In this document: positions 25,219-33,708 of the stretch, in pieces
Position numbering within the stretch: position 1 is the stretch's first letter
Layout: each line of letters begins with the position of its first letter
Source of the DNA: Streptomyces phaeofaciens
GTDB taxonomy: Bacteria > Actinomycetota > Actinomycetes > Streptomycetales > Streptomycetaceae
Length of the DNA: 64,000 nucleotides
Assembly (NCBI RefSeq): GCF_014648915.1
Contig: NZ_BMSA01000021.1
Coordinates: 124,001-188,000 of the forward strand
Direction of reading: 5' to 3'
Notes under the pieces: model-generated
What the model was told of the DNA's origin: nothing
The model's input: the letters and a program-made list of their open reading frames with translations, nothing else
Database searches by the model: none
Translations under genes and position numbers: made by a program

Positions 25219-25697
25219 GATTCCCCCAGGCGGCTCCCGCCCAGTTCCACCTCGAAGGGCTCCGCGCAGTGCGGGCACTCCACCGAGGCGCGGGTGTGGC
25301 CCTCGGCGTTGATCTGGCGGTAGAAGTCCTGAAGGAACGCCAGGTCGGAGGCGAACATGTTCTCCACCACCCCGTCGTGCACCAGGGGCAGTGTGCCCAG
25401 GCGGGTGATGACCCGGCCGAGCAGGACCACCGACAGGTACGCGGGGTTCTCCTGGACGCGGATGTCCCGGAGCGGGACGAGTTCGTCCCGTGCCGTGGCC
25501 AGCCGCATCACGCCGTCGCGGTGGACCGTGCCCGCCTCGTCGACGTAGCCGCGCGGCAGCTCGAAGGGGAACTCCGTCCGCAGCTGCTGCCGCACCGGGG
25601 CCGGCGCGGGCGCCGCCGCGGACGGGAGCGGGTCGGCCTCCTGGGCCTGCGCCTGCTCCCCGACCGCCTGCGGCCCCCGCACAGCCGTACGCCGCAT
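25215..25697 (-). CDS. eCIS tail-assembly-type protein with C-terminal CxxC
   Basis: The 160-residue protein has a flexible Ala/Pro-rich first third, then 'EFPFELPRGYVDEAGTVHRDG' and 'ITRLGTLPLVHDGVVENMFA', a pattern shared with phage-type tail assembly and gpE-like proteins. It ends with a single CxxC pair (C141, C144). One-base overlap with the tube gene (TAATG) implies coupled translation. It may be a tube-assembly chaperone made with DUF6760; this rests on position and pattern only. Confidence 0.75.
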   Translation of the reverse strand: MRRTAVRGPQAVGEQAQAQEADPLPSAAAPAPAPVRQQLRTEFPFELPRGYVDEAGTVHRDGVMRLATARDELVPLRDIRVQENPAYLSVVLLGRVITRLGTLPLVHDGVVENMFASDLAFLQDFYRQINAEGHTRASVECPHCAEPFEVELGGSRLGES

Positions 25698-26140
25698 TAC
25701 TCGATGACCAGTTCTTCGAACGTGATCGTCACGGTCTCGGTCAGCGCCGCCGCCTCGCCCGCCTTCACGGTGCTGGTGTCGATCTTGCTGCACCAGGCGT
25801 TGCGCATGTTGTACCGCTTGACCGGATTGTTCTGGTAGTCCATCACCATGATCGTGGCGTTCTTGCGGGCCGTGCCCATCACGCCGTTGATCGACTCGGT
25901 GATCCACTGGTTGAACGCGGCGGACTGGGTCATACCGCGGACGACCGTGCAGGTGCCGGCCTTCTTCACGCCCGGCAGCTTCTTGGTGACCGGCTTGCCC
26001 TGCGCGGAGACCTGCTGGTACTCGATGACGTCCTGTTCGAGGCTGAGACCGCTGACCTCGGCGAGGTACTCGACCATCACGCCGTCGATCTGGAGCCCGA
26101 AATTGTGCGATGTGAGGGCGTCACCCGGCTGGAGACTCAT
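25697..26140 (-). CDS. eCIS inner tube protein, Hcp/gp19-like (Cis1 type)
   Basis: The 147-residue protein is a gp19-like tube monomer: 'HNFGLQIDGVMVEYLAEVSGLS', 'GTCTVVRGMTQSAAFNQWITES' and 'ALTETVTITFEELVIE' mark the beta-barrel. Hexameric rings stack to form the rigid tube. It follows the sheath gene after 61 bases; that spacer holds the small hairpin GGCCGGAGCCGGCC, which could help set different sheath and tube levels. Confidence 0.93.
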   Translation of the reverse strand: MSLQPGDALTSHNFGLQIDGVMVEYLAEVSGLSLEQDVIEYQQVSAQGKPVTKKLPGVKKAGTCTVVRGMTQSAAFNQWITESINGVMGTARKNATIMVMDYQNNPVKRYNMRNAWCSKIDTSTVKAGEAAALTETVTITFEELVIE

Positions 26141-26201
26141 CTGGCTTTCCTTCTAAGTGAAGTGGGGGAGGCAGGGGATACGCGTACGGGCCGGAGCCGG
26201 C

Positions 26202-27782
26202 CTACTCCTCCAGCTCCCCGCTCCCGCTGGAGAACTGCGCCAGCCGGAAGATCACGAACTCGGCCGGCTTGACCGGCGCGATACCGATCTCGCACACCAC
26301 CCGGCCGACGTCGACCGACTCCGCCGGGTTGGTCTCCTCGTCGCACTTGACGTAGAACGCCTCCTCGGGCCGGGCGCCGAAGAGGGCGCCCGCGCGCCAC
26401 TCGTTGACGAGGAACGCGGAGACGTTGCGCCGGATCCGGGCCCACAGCGCGTGGTCGTTCGGCTCGAACACCACCCACTGGGTGCCGATCAGGATCGACT
26501 CCTCCAGGTAGTTGAAGTACCGGCGGACGTTCAGGTAGCGCCAGGCCGGGTCCGAGGCCAGTGTGCGGGCGCCCCAGACGCGGATGCCCCGGCCGGGGAA
26601 CGCGCGGATGCAGTTCACGCCGATCGGGTTCAGCAGGTCCTGCTCGCCGCGGGTGATCTGGATCTCCAGGTCCACGGCGCCGCGGATGACCTCGTTCGCC
26701 GGCGCCTTGTGCACACCGCGCTCGAAGTCGTTGCGGGCCCAGACGCCGGCCACGTGGCCGCTCGGCGGGATCAGCCGGGCCTGGCCGGCGGCCGGGTCGA
26801 AGGACTTGATCCAGGGGTAGTAGAGGGCGGCGTACTTGGAGTCGTAGCCGGCCGTCTCCTGGCGCCAGACGCGGATCTGGCGGGCGTTCAGGCCGGGCGG
26901 CGGGTCGATGATCGCGACGCGGTCGCCCATCAGCTCGCAGTGCGCGATCAGGCCGAGCTGGACGGCCTTGACGGACTCCAGGTCGATCGCGCCGCGCTGG
27001 TAGGCGGCCATCAGGTCGGGCACCGCGACCATGGACACCTCGTCGACGGCCTCCAGGCCGCCGAAGCCGGTGCGGTCGGCGCTGTCGCCCAGGTACTGGG
27101 CCGGGCCCACCGGGGCGCTCTCGGCCGCGGCCGGCACGGCGGGGGCGGCGGCGGACGTGGCGGGAAGGGCGACCGTCTGGTTCTCCGGGCGTGCCAGCTG
27201 CGCGGCGGGCGCGGCCTCGGCCACGGTGATCAGCCGCGAGCGCTCCTTGACCTGGGTGACGACGTAGGCGCGGTTGCCCTTCTTCGCGGACACGTCGAAG
27301 GTCTCGACGGGCTGGTCGCCGTCCTTGACGATCAGCTTGAACCGCTCGGCGGGGCCCTCGCCCTCCGCGTCGGCGACCTCCACACTCAGGTTGCCGGGCG
27401 CCACGGCCGTCACGGTGAACGTGCCGAGCTGCTTCGGCTCACCGGCCGGCAGCGCGGCGGGCGCGGCGGACGTGCCCACCGCCGCCGGGGACTTGGCGTC
27501 CCCGGCCGCGCCGGCCGGGGAACCGCCCACCCGGACGACGTAGGCGGCGGAACCGCCGTTGTTGAAGAAGCCGTAGACGGAGTGCGCGAGGAAGTACCCG
27601 TCGGTGAAGTCACCGAAGGCCGCCACGTACTGGGTCCAGTTGGTCACCAGGGTGGGCTCGTTCAGCGGGCCGGTCGGGGCGAGCCCGACGAAGGCCGCCA
27701 CCGAGGTGCCCACTCCCTCGATCGGGCGGGAGCCGCTGGCCACCTCCTCGACGTATACGCCGGGCGACAGGTAGGACGGCAT
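26202..27782 (-). CDS. eCIS contractile sheath protein (Cis2 type)
   Basis: The 526-residue protein opens with the sheath hallmark 'SYLSPGVYVEEVASGSRPIEG' and 'VAAFVGLAPTGPLNEPTLV'. Its C-terminal half holds the conserved core ('GIRVWGARTLASDPAWRYLNVRR', 'WVVFEPNDHALWARIRRNV', 'IAPVKPAEFVIFRLAQ'). A less conserved insert of Ala/Pro-rich beta segments (~100-215) probably forms the outer domain. A GAGGAG ribosome-binding site precedes the ATG. It is the first gene of the structural operon. Confidence 0.96.
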   Translation of the reverse strand: MPSYLSPGVYVEEVASGSRPIEGVGTSVAAFVGLAPTGPLNEPTLVTNWTQYVAAFGDFTDGYFLAHSVYGFFNNGGSAAYVVRVGGSPAGAAGDAKSPAAVGTSAAPAALPAGEPKQLGTFTVTAVAPGNLSVEVADAEGEGPAERFKLIVKDGDQPVETFDVSAKKGNRAYVVTQVKERSRLITVAEAAPAAQLARPENQTVALPATSAAAPAVPAAAESAPVGPAQYLGDSADRTGFGGLEAVDEVSMVAVPDLMAAYQRGAIDLESVKAVQLGLIAHCELMGDRVAIIDPPPGLNARQIRVWRQETAGYDSKYAALYYPWIKSFDPAAGQARLIPPSGHVAGVWARNDFERGVHKAPANEVIRGAVDLEIQITRGEQDLLNPIGVNCIRAFPGRGIRVWGARTLASDPAWRYLNVRRYFNYLEESILIGTQWVVFEPNDHALWARIRRNVSAFLVNEWRAGALFGARPEEAFYVKCDEETNPAESVDVGRVVCEIGIAPVKPAEFVIFRLAQFSSGSGELEE

Positions 27783-28034
27783 GCTGTGCTCTCCTCGGGG
27801 TACGCGTCAGGACATCTCTCACCGTCACGCGCGAAGCGCGTCCCCCGAAACGGCCTGGGGTGCACGTCCGGGGGCATGACCGCTGCCCGCAGGGGCAAGG
27901 TGGTCTCCGCCGCGCACGGGTGAGGTGGACGCGTTGCCCCGGAGACTGCCCGTGCGGTCCTTCCGCCGCGCCCGCCCGCTCCGGTACGGCTGGATCACCA
28001 GCCGTCGACTGCCGAGCCACCTGGACCTTGACTG
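27783..28034. promoter_or_regulatory. Divergent control region of sheath operon and glycan-binding pair
   Basis: This 252-base gap must carry the promoters of the structural operon (minus) and of the two membrane-protein genes (plus). The sheath leader contains a small hairpin, ACGCGC-GAA-GCGCGT (27827-27841). I do not find convincing -10/-35 boxes. Confidence 0.45.
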
Positions 28035-29438
28035 ATGTGGACCTCCCTCGAACCCGCCTCCGCCACCGTCGATCCGGGCAGCCGGACCACGGTGCGTCTG
28101 CGGGTGCGCAACACCGGTGACGTCGTCGACGAGTACCGCTTCGAGCCGGTCGGCCCCGTGGCCGCCTGGACGACGGTGGAGCCGCCGACGCTGCGGCTCT
28201 TCCCGGGGACGACGGGCACGGTCGAGCTGACGTTCGCCCCGCCGCGCACGCCGGACGCGGCGGCGGGTCCGAACCCGTACGCGGTGCGGATCACGCCGAC
28301 CGAGCATCCGGACACGGTCACGGTCCCCGAGGGCAACCTGACGGTCACCCCGTTCACGGAGGTGCGCGCGGAGCTGGTCCCGCCGACCGTGAAGGGGCGC
28401 TTCCGGGGCCGCCCCCGGCTGGCGATCGACAACGTCGGCAACACCCGGGTCACCGCCTCCCTCAGCGGCAGCGACAACGGCGACCGGCTTTCGTACGAAC
28501 TCCAGCCGGGCAGTGTGCAGATCGAGCCGGGGCGGGCGGTGTTCGTGGACACCACGCTGCGGCCCCGGCAGATCATCTGGTTCGGGTCGAAGGAGGAGCA
28601 GCCGTACAGCCTGACGGTGCGCCGGTCGGGGGCGCAGCCGCTGGCGGTGGACGGGACGTTCGTGCAGCGCGGGTTCCTGCCGAGGTGGCTGGCGACCGCG
28701 CTGAGCGTCTCGGTGGCGCTGGCGATCGCGTTCGTCATGATCTGGCTGGCGTACAAGCCGCAGGTGCGCACCCTGGCGACGGAGAAGGCCGCGCAGGCGG
28801 AGGTCACCGCGCTGCCCACGCCGTCGGCGCCGGCACCGAGCGCGCCCTCGGCGCCCGCCGTGAGCGAGCCGGCCGCCCCGTCGGTCCCCGAGGACAAGAG
28901 CGGGGACAGCGCCGGCGGCGGCGACTCCGGGTCGGGCGGCGAGGGCGAGGAGGAGGAGCAGGCGCCGGAGCCGGAGACGGCCGCCGACGCCGTGCAGAAG
29001 CTCGCCGCGCGCAGCGACGGGCGGCACGTCTGCTACCGCGCCTATGTGGCGGACCAGGGCTGGCAGGACCCGGTGTGCGACGGCGCGATCGCGGGCACGA
29101 CCGGCCAGAACCTGCCCATCAAGGCGCTGAACATCGCCACGGTGGCGACCGGCGGGGTCACGGGCAACGGCGCCCATGTGAACGAGGGCTGGTACACCGG
29201 CGACAAGTGGTCCAACGCCGCCGACGGGGTCGACATGTACATCGGCAGCACCAAGGAGGCGCTCTCGCCGCTCCAGGGCTTCACGATCAAGACCCCGGAC
29301 GGCTCCGTCTGCTTCAACCCGCACATCAGGGACCGGGGCTGGCTGGGCGTGGGGTGCACCGAACCGGGCGGCTGGAAGTACGGCGGCAGCCCCATGGGCG
29401 ACAAGCTCCAGCTGGAAGCGGTCCGGTTCACCGTATGA
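28035..29438 (+). CDS. eCIS-associated bitopic membrane protein with ChW-like C-terminal domain
   Basis: The 467-residue protein has no signal peptide. Residues ~1-205 form two Ig-like domains ('DPGSRTTVRLRVRNTGDVVD', 'RPRLAIDNVGNTRVTASLSG'). One membrane helix spans ~218-240 ('WLATALSVSVALAIAFVMIW'). A Pro/Ser/Glu linker follows, and the last ~140 residues have two ChW (clostridial hydrophobic W)-like units ('YRAYVADQGWQDPVCDG', 'FNPHIRDRGWLGVGC'), a wall- or glycan-binding type. The topology suggests the Ig part inside and ChW outside. The N-terminal half is nearly identical to the next gene. The ATG has only a weak ribosome-binding site. Confidence 0.8.
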   Translation: MWTSLEPASATVDPGSRTTVRLRVRNTGDVVDEYRFEPVGPVAAWTTVEPPTLRLFPGTTGTVELTFAPPRTPDAAAGPNPYAVRITPTEHPDTVTVPEGNLTVTPFTEVRAELVPPTVKGRFRGRPRLAIDNVGNTRVTASLSGSDNGDRLSYELQPGSVQIEPGRAVFVDTTLRPRQIIWFGSKEEQPYSLTVRRSGAQPLAVDGTFVQRGFLPRWLATALSVSVALAIAFVMIWLAYKPQVRTLATEKAAQAEVTALPTPSAPAPSAPSAPAVSEPAAPSVPEDKSGDSAGGGDSGSGGEGEEEEQAPEPETAADAVQKLAARSDGRHVCYRAYVADQGWQDPVCDGAIAGTTGQNLPIKALNIATVATGGVTGNGAHVNEGWYTGDKWSNAADGVDMYIGSTKEALSPLQGFTIKTPDGSVCFNPHIRDRGWLGVGCTEPGGWKYGGSPMGDKLQLEAVRFTV

Positions 29439-29478
29439 AACCGCCGCTCTCTCCGAAATCGTCGAAAGGGCCCGTCGG

Positions 29479-30879
29479 GTGACTCTGTGGACTTCTCTGG
29501 AACCGGCGGCCGCGACCGTGGACCCCGGTGGCAGCACGACCGTGCGTCTGCGGGTGCGCAACACCGGTGACGTCGTCGACGAGTACCGCTTCGAGCCGGT
29601 GGGGAGCGTGGCGCCCTGGACGACGGTGGAGCCGCCGACGCTGCGGCTCTTCCCGGGGACGACGGGCACGGTCGAGCTGACGTTCGCCCCGCCGCGCACC
29701 CCGGACGCGGCGGCGGGTCCGAACCCGTACGCGGTGCGGATCACGCCGACCGAGCATCCGGACGCGGTCACGGTCCCCGAGGGCAACCTGACGGTCACCC
29801 CGTTCACGGAGGTGCGCGCGGAGCTGGTCCCGCCGACCGTGAAGGGGCGCTTCCGGGGCCGGCCGCGGCTGGCGATCGACAACCTCGGCAACACCCGGCT
29901 CACCGCGTCCGTCACGGGCTCCGACACGGGCGACAACCTGGGCTACGAGTTCCGGCCCGGCAATGTGCAGATCGAGCCCGGACGGGCCGTCTTCGTGGAC
30001 ACCACGCTGCGGCCCCGGCAGATCATCTGGTTCGGGTCGAAGGAGCTGCGGCCCTACGCGCTGAACGTGCAGCGCTCGGGCGCGGTGCCGTTGTCGGTGG
30101 ACGGGACGTTCGTGCAGCGTGGGTTCCTGCCGAGGTGGCTGGCGACCGCGCTGAGCGTCTCGGTGGCGCTGGCGATCGCGTTCGTCATGATCTGGCTGGC
30201 GTACAAGCCGGCGGTCAACAGCGGTGCCTCCGAGAAGCTCGCGGAGGCCGGCAGCACCGCGCTGCCCAGTCCGATCGCGTCGGCGCCCTCCGCGCCGAAG
30301 GTGGACGCCTCCGCCGAGGCCCTGCCCGATGTCGAGGCGCCCTCCGCGCCGGCCCAGGACGACGCCGGCGGGTCGGGATCGGGGTCCGGATCCGGTTCGG
30401 GTTCCGGCGGTTCCTCCGGGTCGGGAGGGAGCGGCGGTGGCGGCGGTTCCGGCGACGGTTCCGGCGACGAGGAGGAGCCCGAGGCGGCCGGCGATCTGAT
30501 CATCGGCCAGGCGTCGAACCGGTGTGTCGACGTCCCCGACGCCCAGAACGGCAAGGGCAAGGACGGCACCCCGCTCCAGATCTGGGACTGCGCCGGGTCC
30601 GCCAACCAGAAGTGGGAGTTCCGGGGCGACGGCACCGTACGGTCCGTCGGGATGTGCATGGACGTCGCCTGGGGTTCGCGCGAGGACGGCGCGGTCATCC
30701 AGCTGGCCCGGTGCAGCGGCAACCCCGCCCAGCAGTTCGTGCTCAGCCAGGCCGGTGACCTGGTGAACCCGCAGGCCGACAAGTGTGTGGACGTCAAGGA
30801 CAACGGCACCGGCAACGGCGCCGACCTCCAGCTGTGGACGTGCTCGGGCACCCCGAACCAGAAGTGGCGCAAGGGGTAG
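29479..30879 (+). CDS. eCIS-associated bitopic membrane protein with ricin-B lectin domain
   Basis: The 466-residue protein starts at GTG. Residues ~1-245 (Ig-like domains and membrane helix) are almost the same as in the preceding gene. The linker is Gly/Ser repeats and acidic residues (~290-335). The last ~130 residues are a ricin-type beta-trefoil lectin with repeated CVDV...Q-x-W units ('LQIWDCAG', 'NQKWEF', 'LQLWTCSG', 'NQKWRKG'), a sugar-binding fold. It is likely co-transcribed with its paralogue (40-base gap) and ends 37 bases from the convergent AAA+ gene. Docking of particles to membrane and wall is an inference. Confidence 0.82.
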   Translation: MTLWTSLEPAAATVDPGGSTTVRLRVRNTGDVVDEYRFEPVGSVAPWTTVEPPTLRLFPGTTGTVELTFAPPRTPDAAAGPNPYAVRITPTEHPDAVTVPEGNLTVTPFTEVRAELVPPTVKGRFRGRPRLAIDNLGNTRLTASVTGSDTGDNLGYEFRPGNVQIEPGRAVFVDTTLRPRQIIWFGSKELRPYALNVQRSGAVPLSVDGTFVQRGFLPRWLATALSVSVALAIAFVMIWLAYKPAVNSGASEKLAEAGSTALPSPIASAPSAPKVDASAEALPDVEAPSAPAQDDAGGSGSGSGSGSGSGGSSGSGGSGGGGGSGDGSGDEEEPEAAGDLIIGQASNRCVDVPDAQNGKGKDGTPLQIWDCAGSANQKWEFRGDGTVRSVGMCMDVAWGSREDGAVIQLARCSGNPAQQFVLSQAGDLVNPQADKCVDVKDNGTGNGADLQLWTCSGTPNQKWRKG

Positions 30880-30916
30880 CGGAGGCCGTTCCGGCCCACC
30901 GGTCGGCTGCCGTGGC

Positions 30917-32917
30917 CTACCAGCTGGCCTCTCCGGGCACCAGGCGGCCCGCCTTGCGGTACTCGCGGCGGGCCCCCTCCAGCAGATCGCCGTCACCCAC
31001 CCGACCGTCGCGTCCGGCGGCCAGGTAGGCGGCGGTGACCACCGCGCTGCGGATCGAACCGCCCGCCAGCTCGAACTCCCGGGCCAGCGGGGCGGGATCC
31101 ACCCCGTCGGTGCACGGCACATGGGACAGTCCGTGCCGCCACAGCGCCAGCCGCTGCCCCGGGTCCGGGAACGGGAAGTCGACCACCAGGTCGAGCCGGC
31201 GGGTGAACGCCTCGTCGATGTTGGCGCGCAGGTTGGTGGTGAGCAGCGCGATGCCGTCGAAGGACTCCAGGCGTTGCAGCAGGTAGGCGCTCTCCATGTT
31301 GGCGTACCGGTCGTGCGAGTCCTTCACCTCCGACCGCTTGCCGAACACGGCGTCGGCCTCGTCGAAGAGGAGCACGCTGTCGGTGCGGTCGGCCTCGGTG
31401 AAGATGCGTTCGAGGTTCTTCTCGGTCTCGCCGACGTACTTGTCGACGACGGAGGAGAGCTGGACGACGTAGAGGTCGAGGCCGAGTTCGGCGGCCACCA
31501 CCTCGGCGGACAGCGTCTTCCCGGTGCCGGACTCGCCGGCGAACAGGCCCAGCACGCCCCGGCCCCGGCCGCCGCCCGCGCTGAGCCGCCAGTCGCCGAG
31601 GACACGGTCGCGGTGGCGGGCGCGCAGGGCCAGCTCGTGGAGCTGGGTGAGGGGCCGCTCGGGCAGCACCAGGTCCTCCCAGCCGACGGCGGGCCGGATC
31701 CGGCGGGCGTGCCGCTCCAGACCGGAGGCCGACTGCTGACGGGCGGCCAGCCGCACATGGTCCGCGCTGAGCGGGGTGCCCTCGAAGTCGGCGAGCGCCC
31801 GGGCGGCGTGCGCGGCGCGCAGGGCCCGGTCGCCGCCGAGTCGGTAGGGGGCGACCGCGGAGGCGAGGTCGAAGCCTGTGGTCCCCGTGATTCCCGTGGT
31901 CTCTGTGGTCCCGGTGGCTCCGAGGCCCGTCGTCCACGCGCCCGTGCCGCCCGCCCGGCGGCGTGGGGCGTCCAGGACCAGGGGGTCGTGCGGGGACCAG
32001 TGCGGGTCGTAGGGGCGGGGGTCGGTGAGCAGGACCGTCACGTCCGTCGCGGCGGTCAGCTCGGCGACCAGGGCGCCCGGCCGGTCCGGGAGGCCGGACA
32101 GGACGACGGCCCGGCCGCCGAGGCGGGCCTCGCGCAGGAGATCGGGGACGCGCTCGGCGGGGCCGGTGAAGCGCAGCGCCGGACGGCCGGCGAGGTCCAG
32201 GGCGGTGGCCAGGGCGGCCGGCCCGTCGCCCTCGCGGTGCTCGCGGAGGTAGGCGGTGAGGGGTCCGTCCAGCAGCCGCTTGGCCAGCCGCTGGACGAAG
32301 GCGGCGGTCTCACCGTTGTCATCGGCCGGGAACGGCGGGGGCAGGGGGCCGAGGTGGCCGTGCAGGGCGGCGTCCGGGGTGTCGTCGCCCAGAAGGTGGG
32401 CGAGCAGCCGGTCCGGTACACGCAACGAGCGGGACAGGAAGGGCCGTTCGGGCTCCTCGATCTCCAGCAGGCCGAGCGCGCACAGCGGTGCCGAGGGGTG
32501 GAAGCGGGCGCGGGCCGGCGCGAGGTGCGCGGGCGCCCCGCACAGATCGAGGGCGAGCCCGACGGTCGCCCGGCGCCGGCTCACGTCGTCGTTGAGGTAG
32601 CCGTAGAGCGACTCGAAGGTGCGGTCCAGGTCCGGGGCGAGGGCGATGAGCAGGACGGTGACGTCGAGGTCGCTCAGCGGGAGGCGGTGGGCGAGGGCGG
32701 TCAGCGGGTCGCCGGCCCCGGGGCTCGCCGCCCCGGCCTGCGCCGGATGCCCGGCCGCCGTCGGCGTCCGGTCCAGCAGATGCCGTACCGCCTCCTCGGA
32801 CAGATACAGGCCCCGCAGCGGGTCGTCGGCCGTCGGGTCGCCCGCGGCACGGTGCTCGACCAGGGCCGCGACCCGGTCGCGCAGGGCGGCGAGCCGGGTG
32901 AGCAGCGCGTCCGTCAC
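30917..32917 (-). CDS. eCIS AAA+ ATPase (Cis15 type)
   Basis: The 666-residue protein starts at a GTG that overlaps the upstream stop by 4 bases. The first ~400 residues are helical with a Thr/Gly repeat near 350 ('TGTTETTGITGTTG'). The C-terminal AAA+ module has Walker A 'GESGTGKT' (~461), 'SSVVDKYVGETEKNLERIF', Walker B 'LLFDEADAVFGKR' (~516) and 'LLTTNLRANIDEAFTRRLDL'. Such ATPases are a marker of eCIS loci and are thought to help assembly or cargo loading. It is separated from the structural operon by the plus-strand pair. Confidence 0.93.
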   Translation of the reverse strand: MTDALLTRLAALRDRVAALVEHRAAGDPTADDPLRGLYLSEEAVRHLLDRTPTAAGHPAQAGAASPGAGDPLTALAHRLPLSDLDVTVLLIALAPDLDRTFESLYGYLNDDVSRRRATVGLALDLCGAPAHLAPARARFHPSAPLCALGLLEIEEPERPFLSRSLRVPDRLLAHLLGDDTPDAALHGHLGPLPPPFPADDNGETAAFVQRLAKRLLDGPLTAYLREHREGDGPAALATALDLAGRPALRFTGPAERVPDLLREARLGGRAVVLSGLPDRPGALVAELTAATDVTVLLTDPRPYDPHWSPHDPLVLDAPRRRAGGTGAWTTGLGATGTTETTGITGTTGFDLASAVAPYRLGGDRALRAAHAARALADFEGTPLSADHVRLAARQQSASGLERHARRIRPAVGWEDLVLPERPLTQLHELALRARHRDRVLGDWRLSAGGGRGRGVLGLFAGESGTGKTLSAEVVAAELGLDLYVVQLSSVVDKYVGETEKNLERIFTEADRTDSVLLFDEADAVFGKRSEVKDSHDRYANMESAYLLQRLESFDGIALLTTNLRANIDEAFTRRLDLVVDFPFPDPGQRLALWRHGLSHVPCTDGVDPAPLAREFELAGGSIRSAVVTAAYLAAGRDGRVGDGDLLEGARREYRKAGRLVPGEASW

Positions 32918-33570
32918 CGGCGGTCCTCGCGCGCGGCGCGGGCCGCGGCCACCTGGTGCGGCCGGTGCGCGCGCTCCCCGTCCCCCGGCGGGTCGCCGTC
33001 CATGCCGCGGACGCGGACCGCCGCGCCCTCGGTGACCGGCGGCCCGGCGTCGTACTCGGGGTACGCCGGGAAGGGCGCCGTGATCACCAGGTCCAGGGAG
33101 GGCTTCAGTTCGCCGCCCAGGGCGGACCAGATCTCGGCGAGGGACCGGGACTCGGTCTGTACGCCGGCCACGTTCACCGGCACCGACAGCCCCAACGCGC
33201 CGAGCGAGCCGGGCAGTTCCTCGGCGGAGAGCAGTTCGCGGGGTAGCAGGTTGGCCAGCACGGCCGACAGCAGCCGGTGTTCGTCCTGCGGGGTCTTCGT
33301 CCACGCGGTCACCAGGTACGACAGCCTGAACCAGCGCGGCGGCTGGCGGCGTTTCGTCACCACGTTCCGCTCGTCGCGCACCGCGACCTGGCCGCGCTGG
33401 CGGCGGGAGACGTCCTCCCGGATGTCGTACAAGTAGGCGTTGACGACAGGGGCGTTGCGGCGGGCAGCCCAGTCGCGGGTGGGGGCCTCGAAGGACACGT
33501 CGATGTCGGAGCCGGTCAGCGCGCCACCGCCGAGCAGTCCCTTGAGGACCTCGTCGACCTCGTGGATCAC
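32914..33570 (-). CDS. eCIS DUF4255 protein (Cis16/Pvc16 N-terminal family)
   Basis: The 218-residue protein starts at the GTG at 33570, which follows GAGGAG. It matches DUF4255: 'IDVSFEAPTRDWAARRNAPVVN' and 'YLYDIREDVSRRQ', then 'FRLSYLVTAWTKTPQDEHRLLSAVLAN'. In Afp/PVC-type loci it is the terminator or cap-type protein encoded beside the AAA+ ATPase. The C-terminal ~30 residues are basic and disordered. Confidence 0.92.
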   Translation of the reverse strand: MIHEVDEVLKGLLGGGALTGSDIDVSFEAPTRDWAARRNAPVVNAYLYDIREDVSRRQRGQVAVRDERNVVTKRRQPPRWFRLSYLVTAWTKTPQDEHRLLSAVLANLLPRELLSAEELPGSLGALGLSVPVNVAGVQTESRSLAEIWSALGGELKPSLDLVITAPFPAYPEYDAGPPVTEGAAVRVRGMDGDPPGDGERAHRPHQVAAARAAREDRR

Positions 33571-33708
33571 CGTCGCGCTCCTCAATCACCGTACGTCGGA
33601 CGCCTGTTGCCGATCGTCTCCCGGGCGCTCACGGTTCCGTAGGCGCGCCGGGGTCGGTGGCCGGGCACGACACGCTGCCCGCGTGTCCTCCTTCGAGTGT
33701 CCGTTCGG

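Noticed and set aside
28035-30879. The two plus-strand proteins as injected toxin effectors
   Set aside because: They have an internal membrane helix and sugar-binding ends with no catalytic motif, which fits anchors better than cargo loaded inside a tube.
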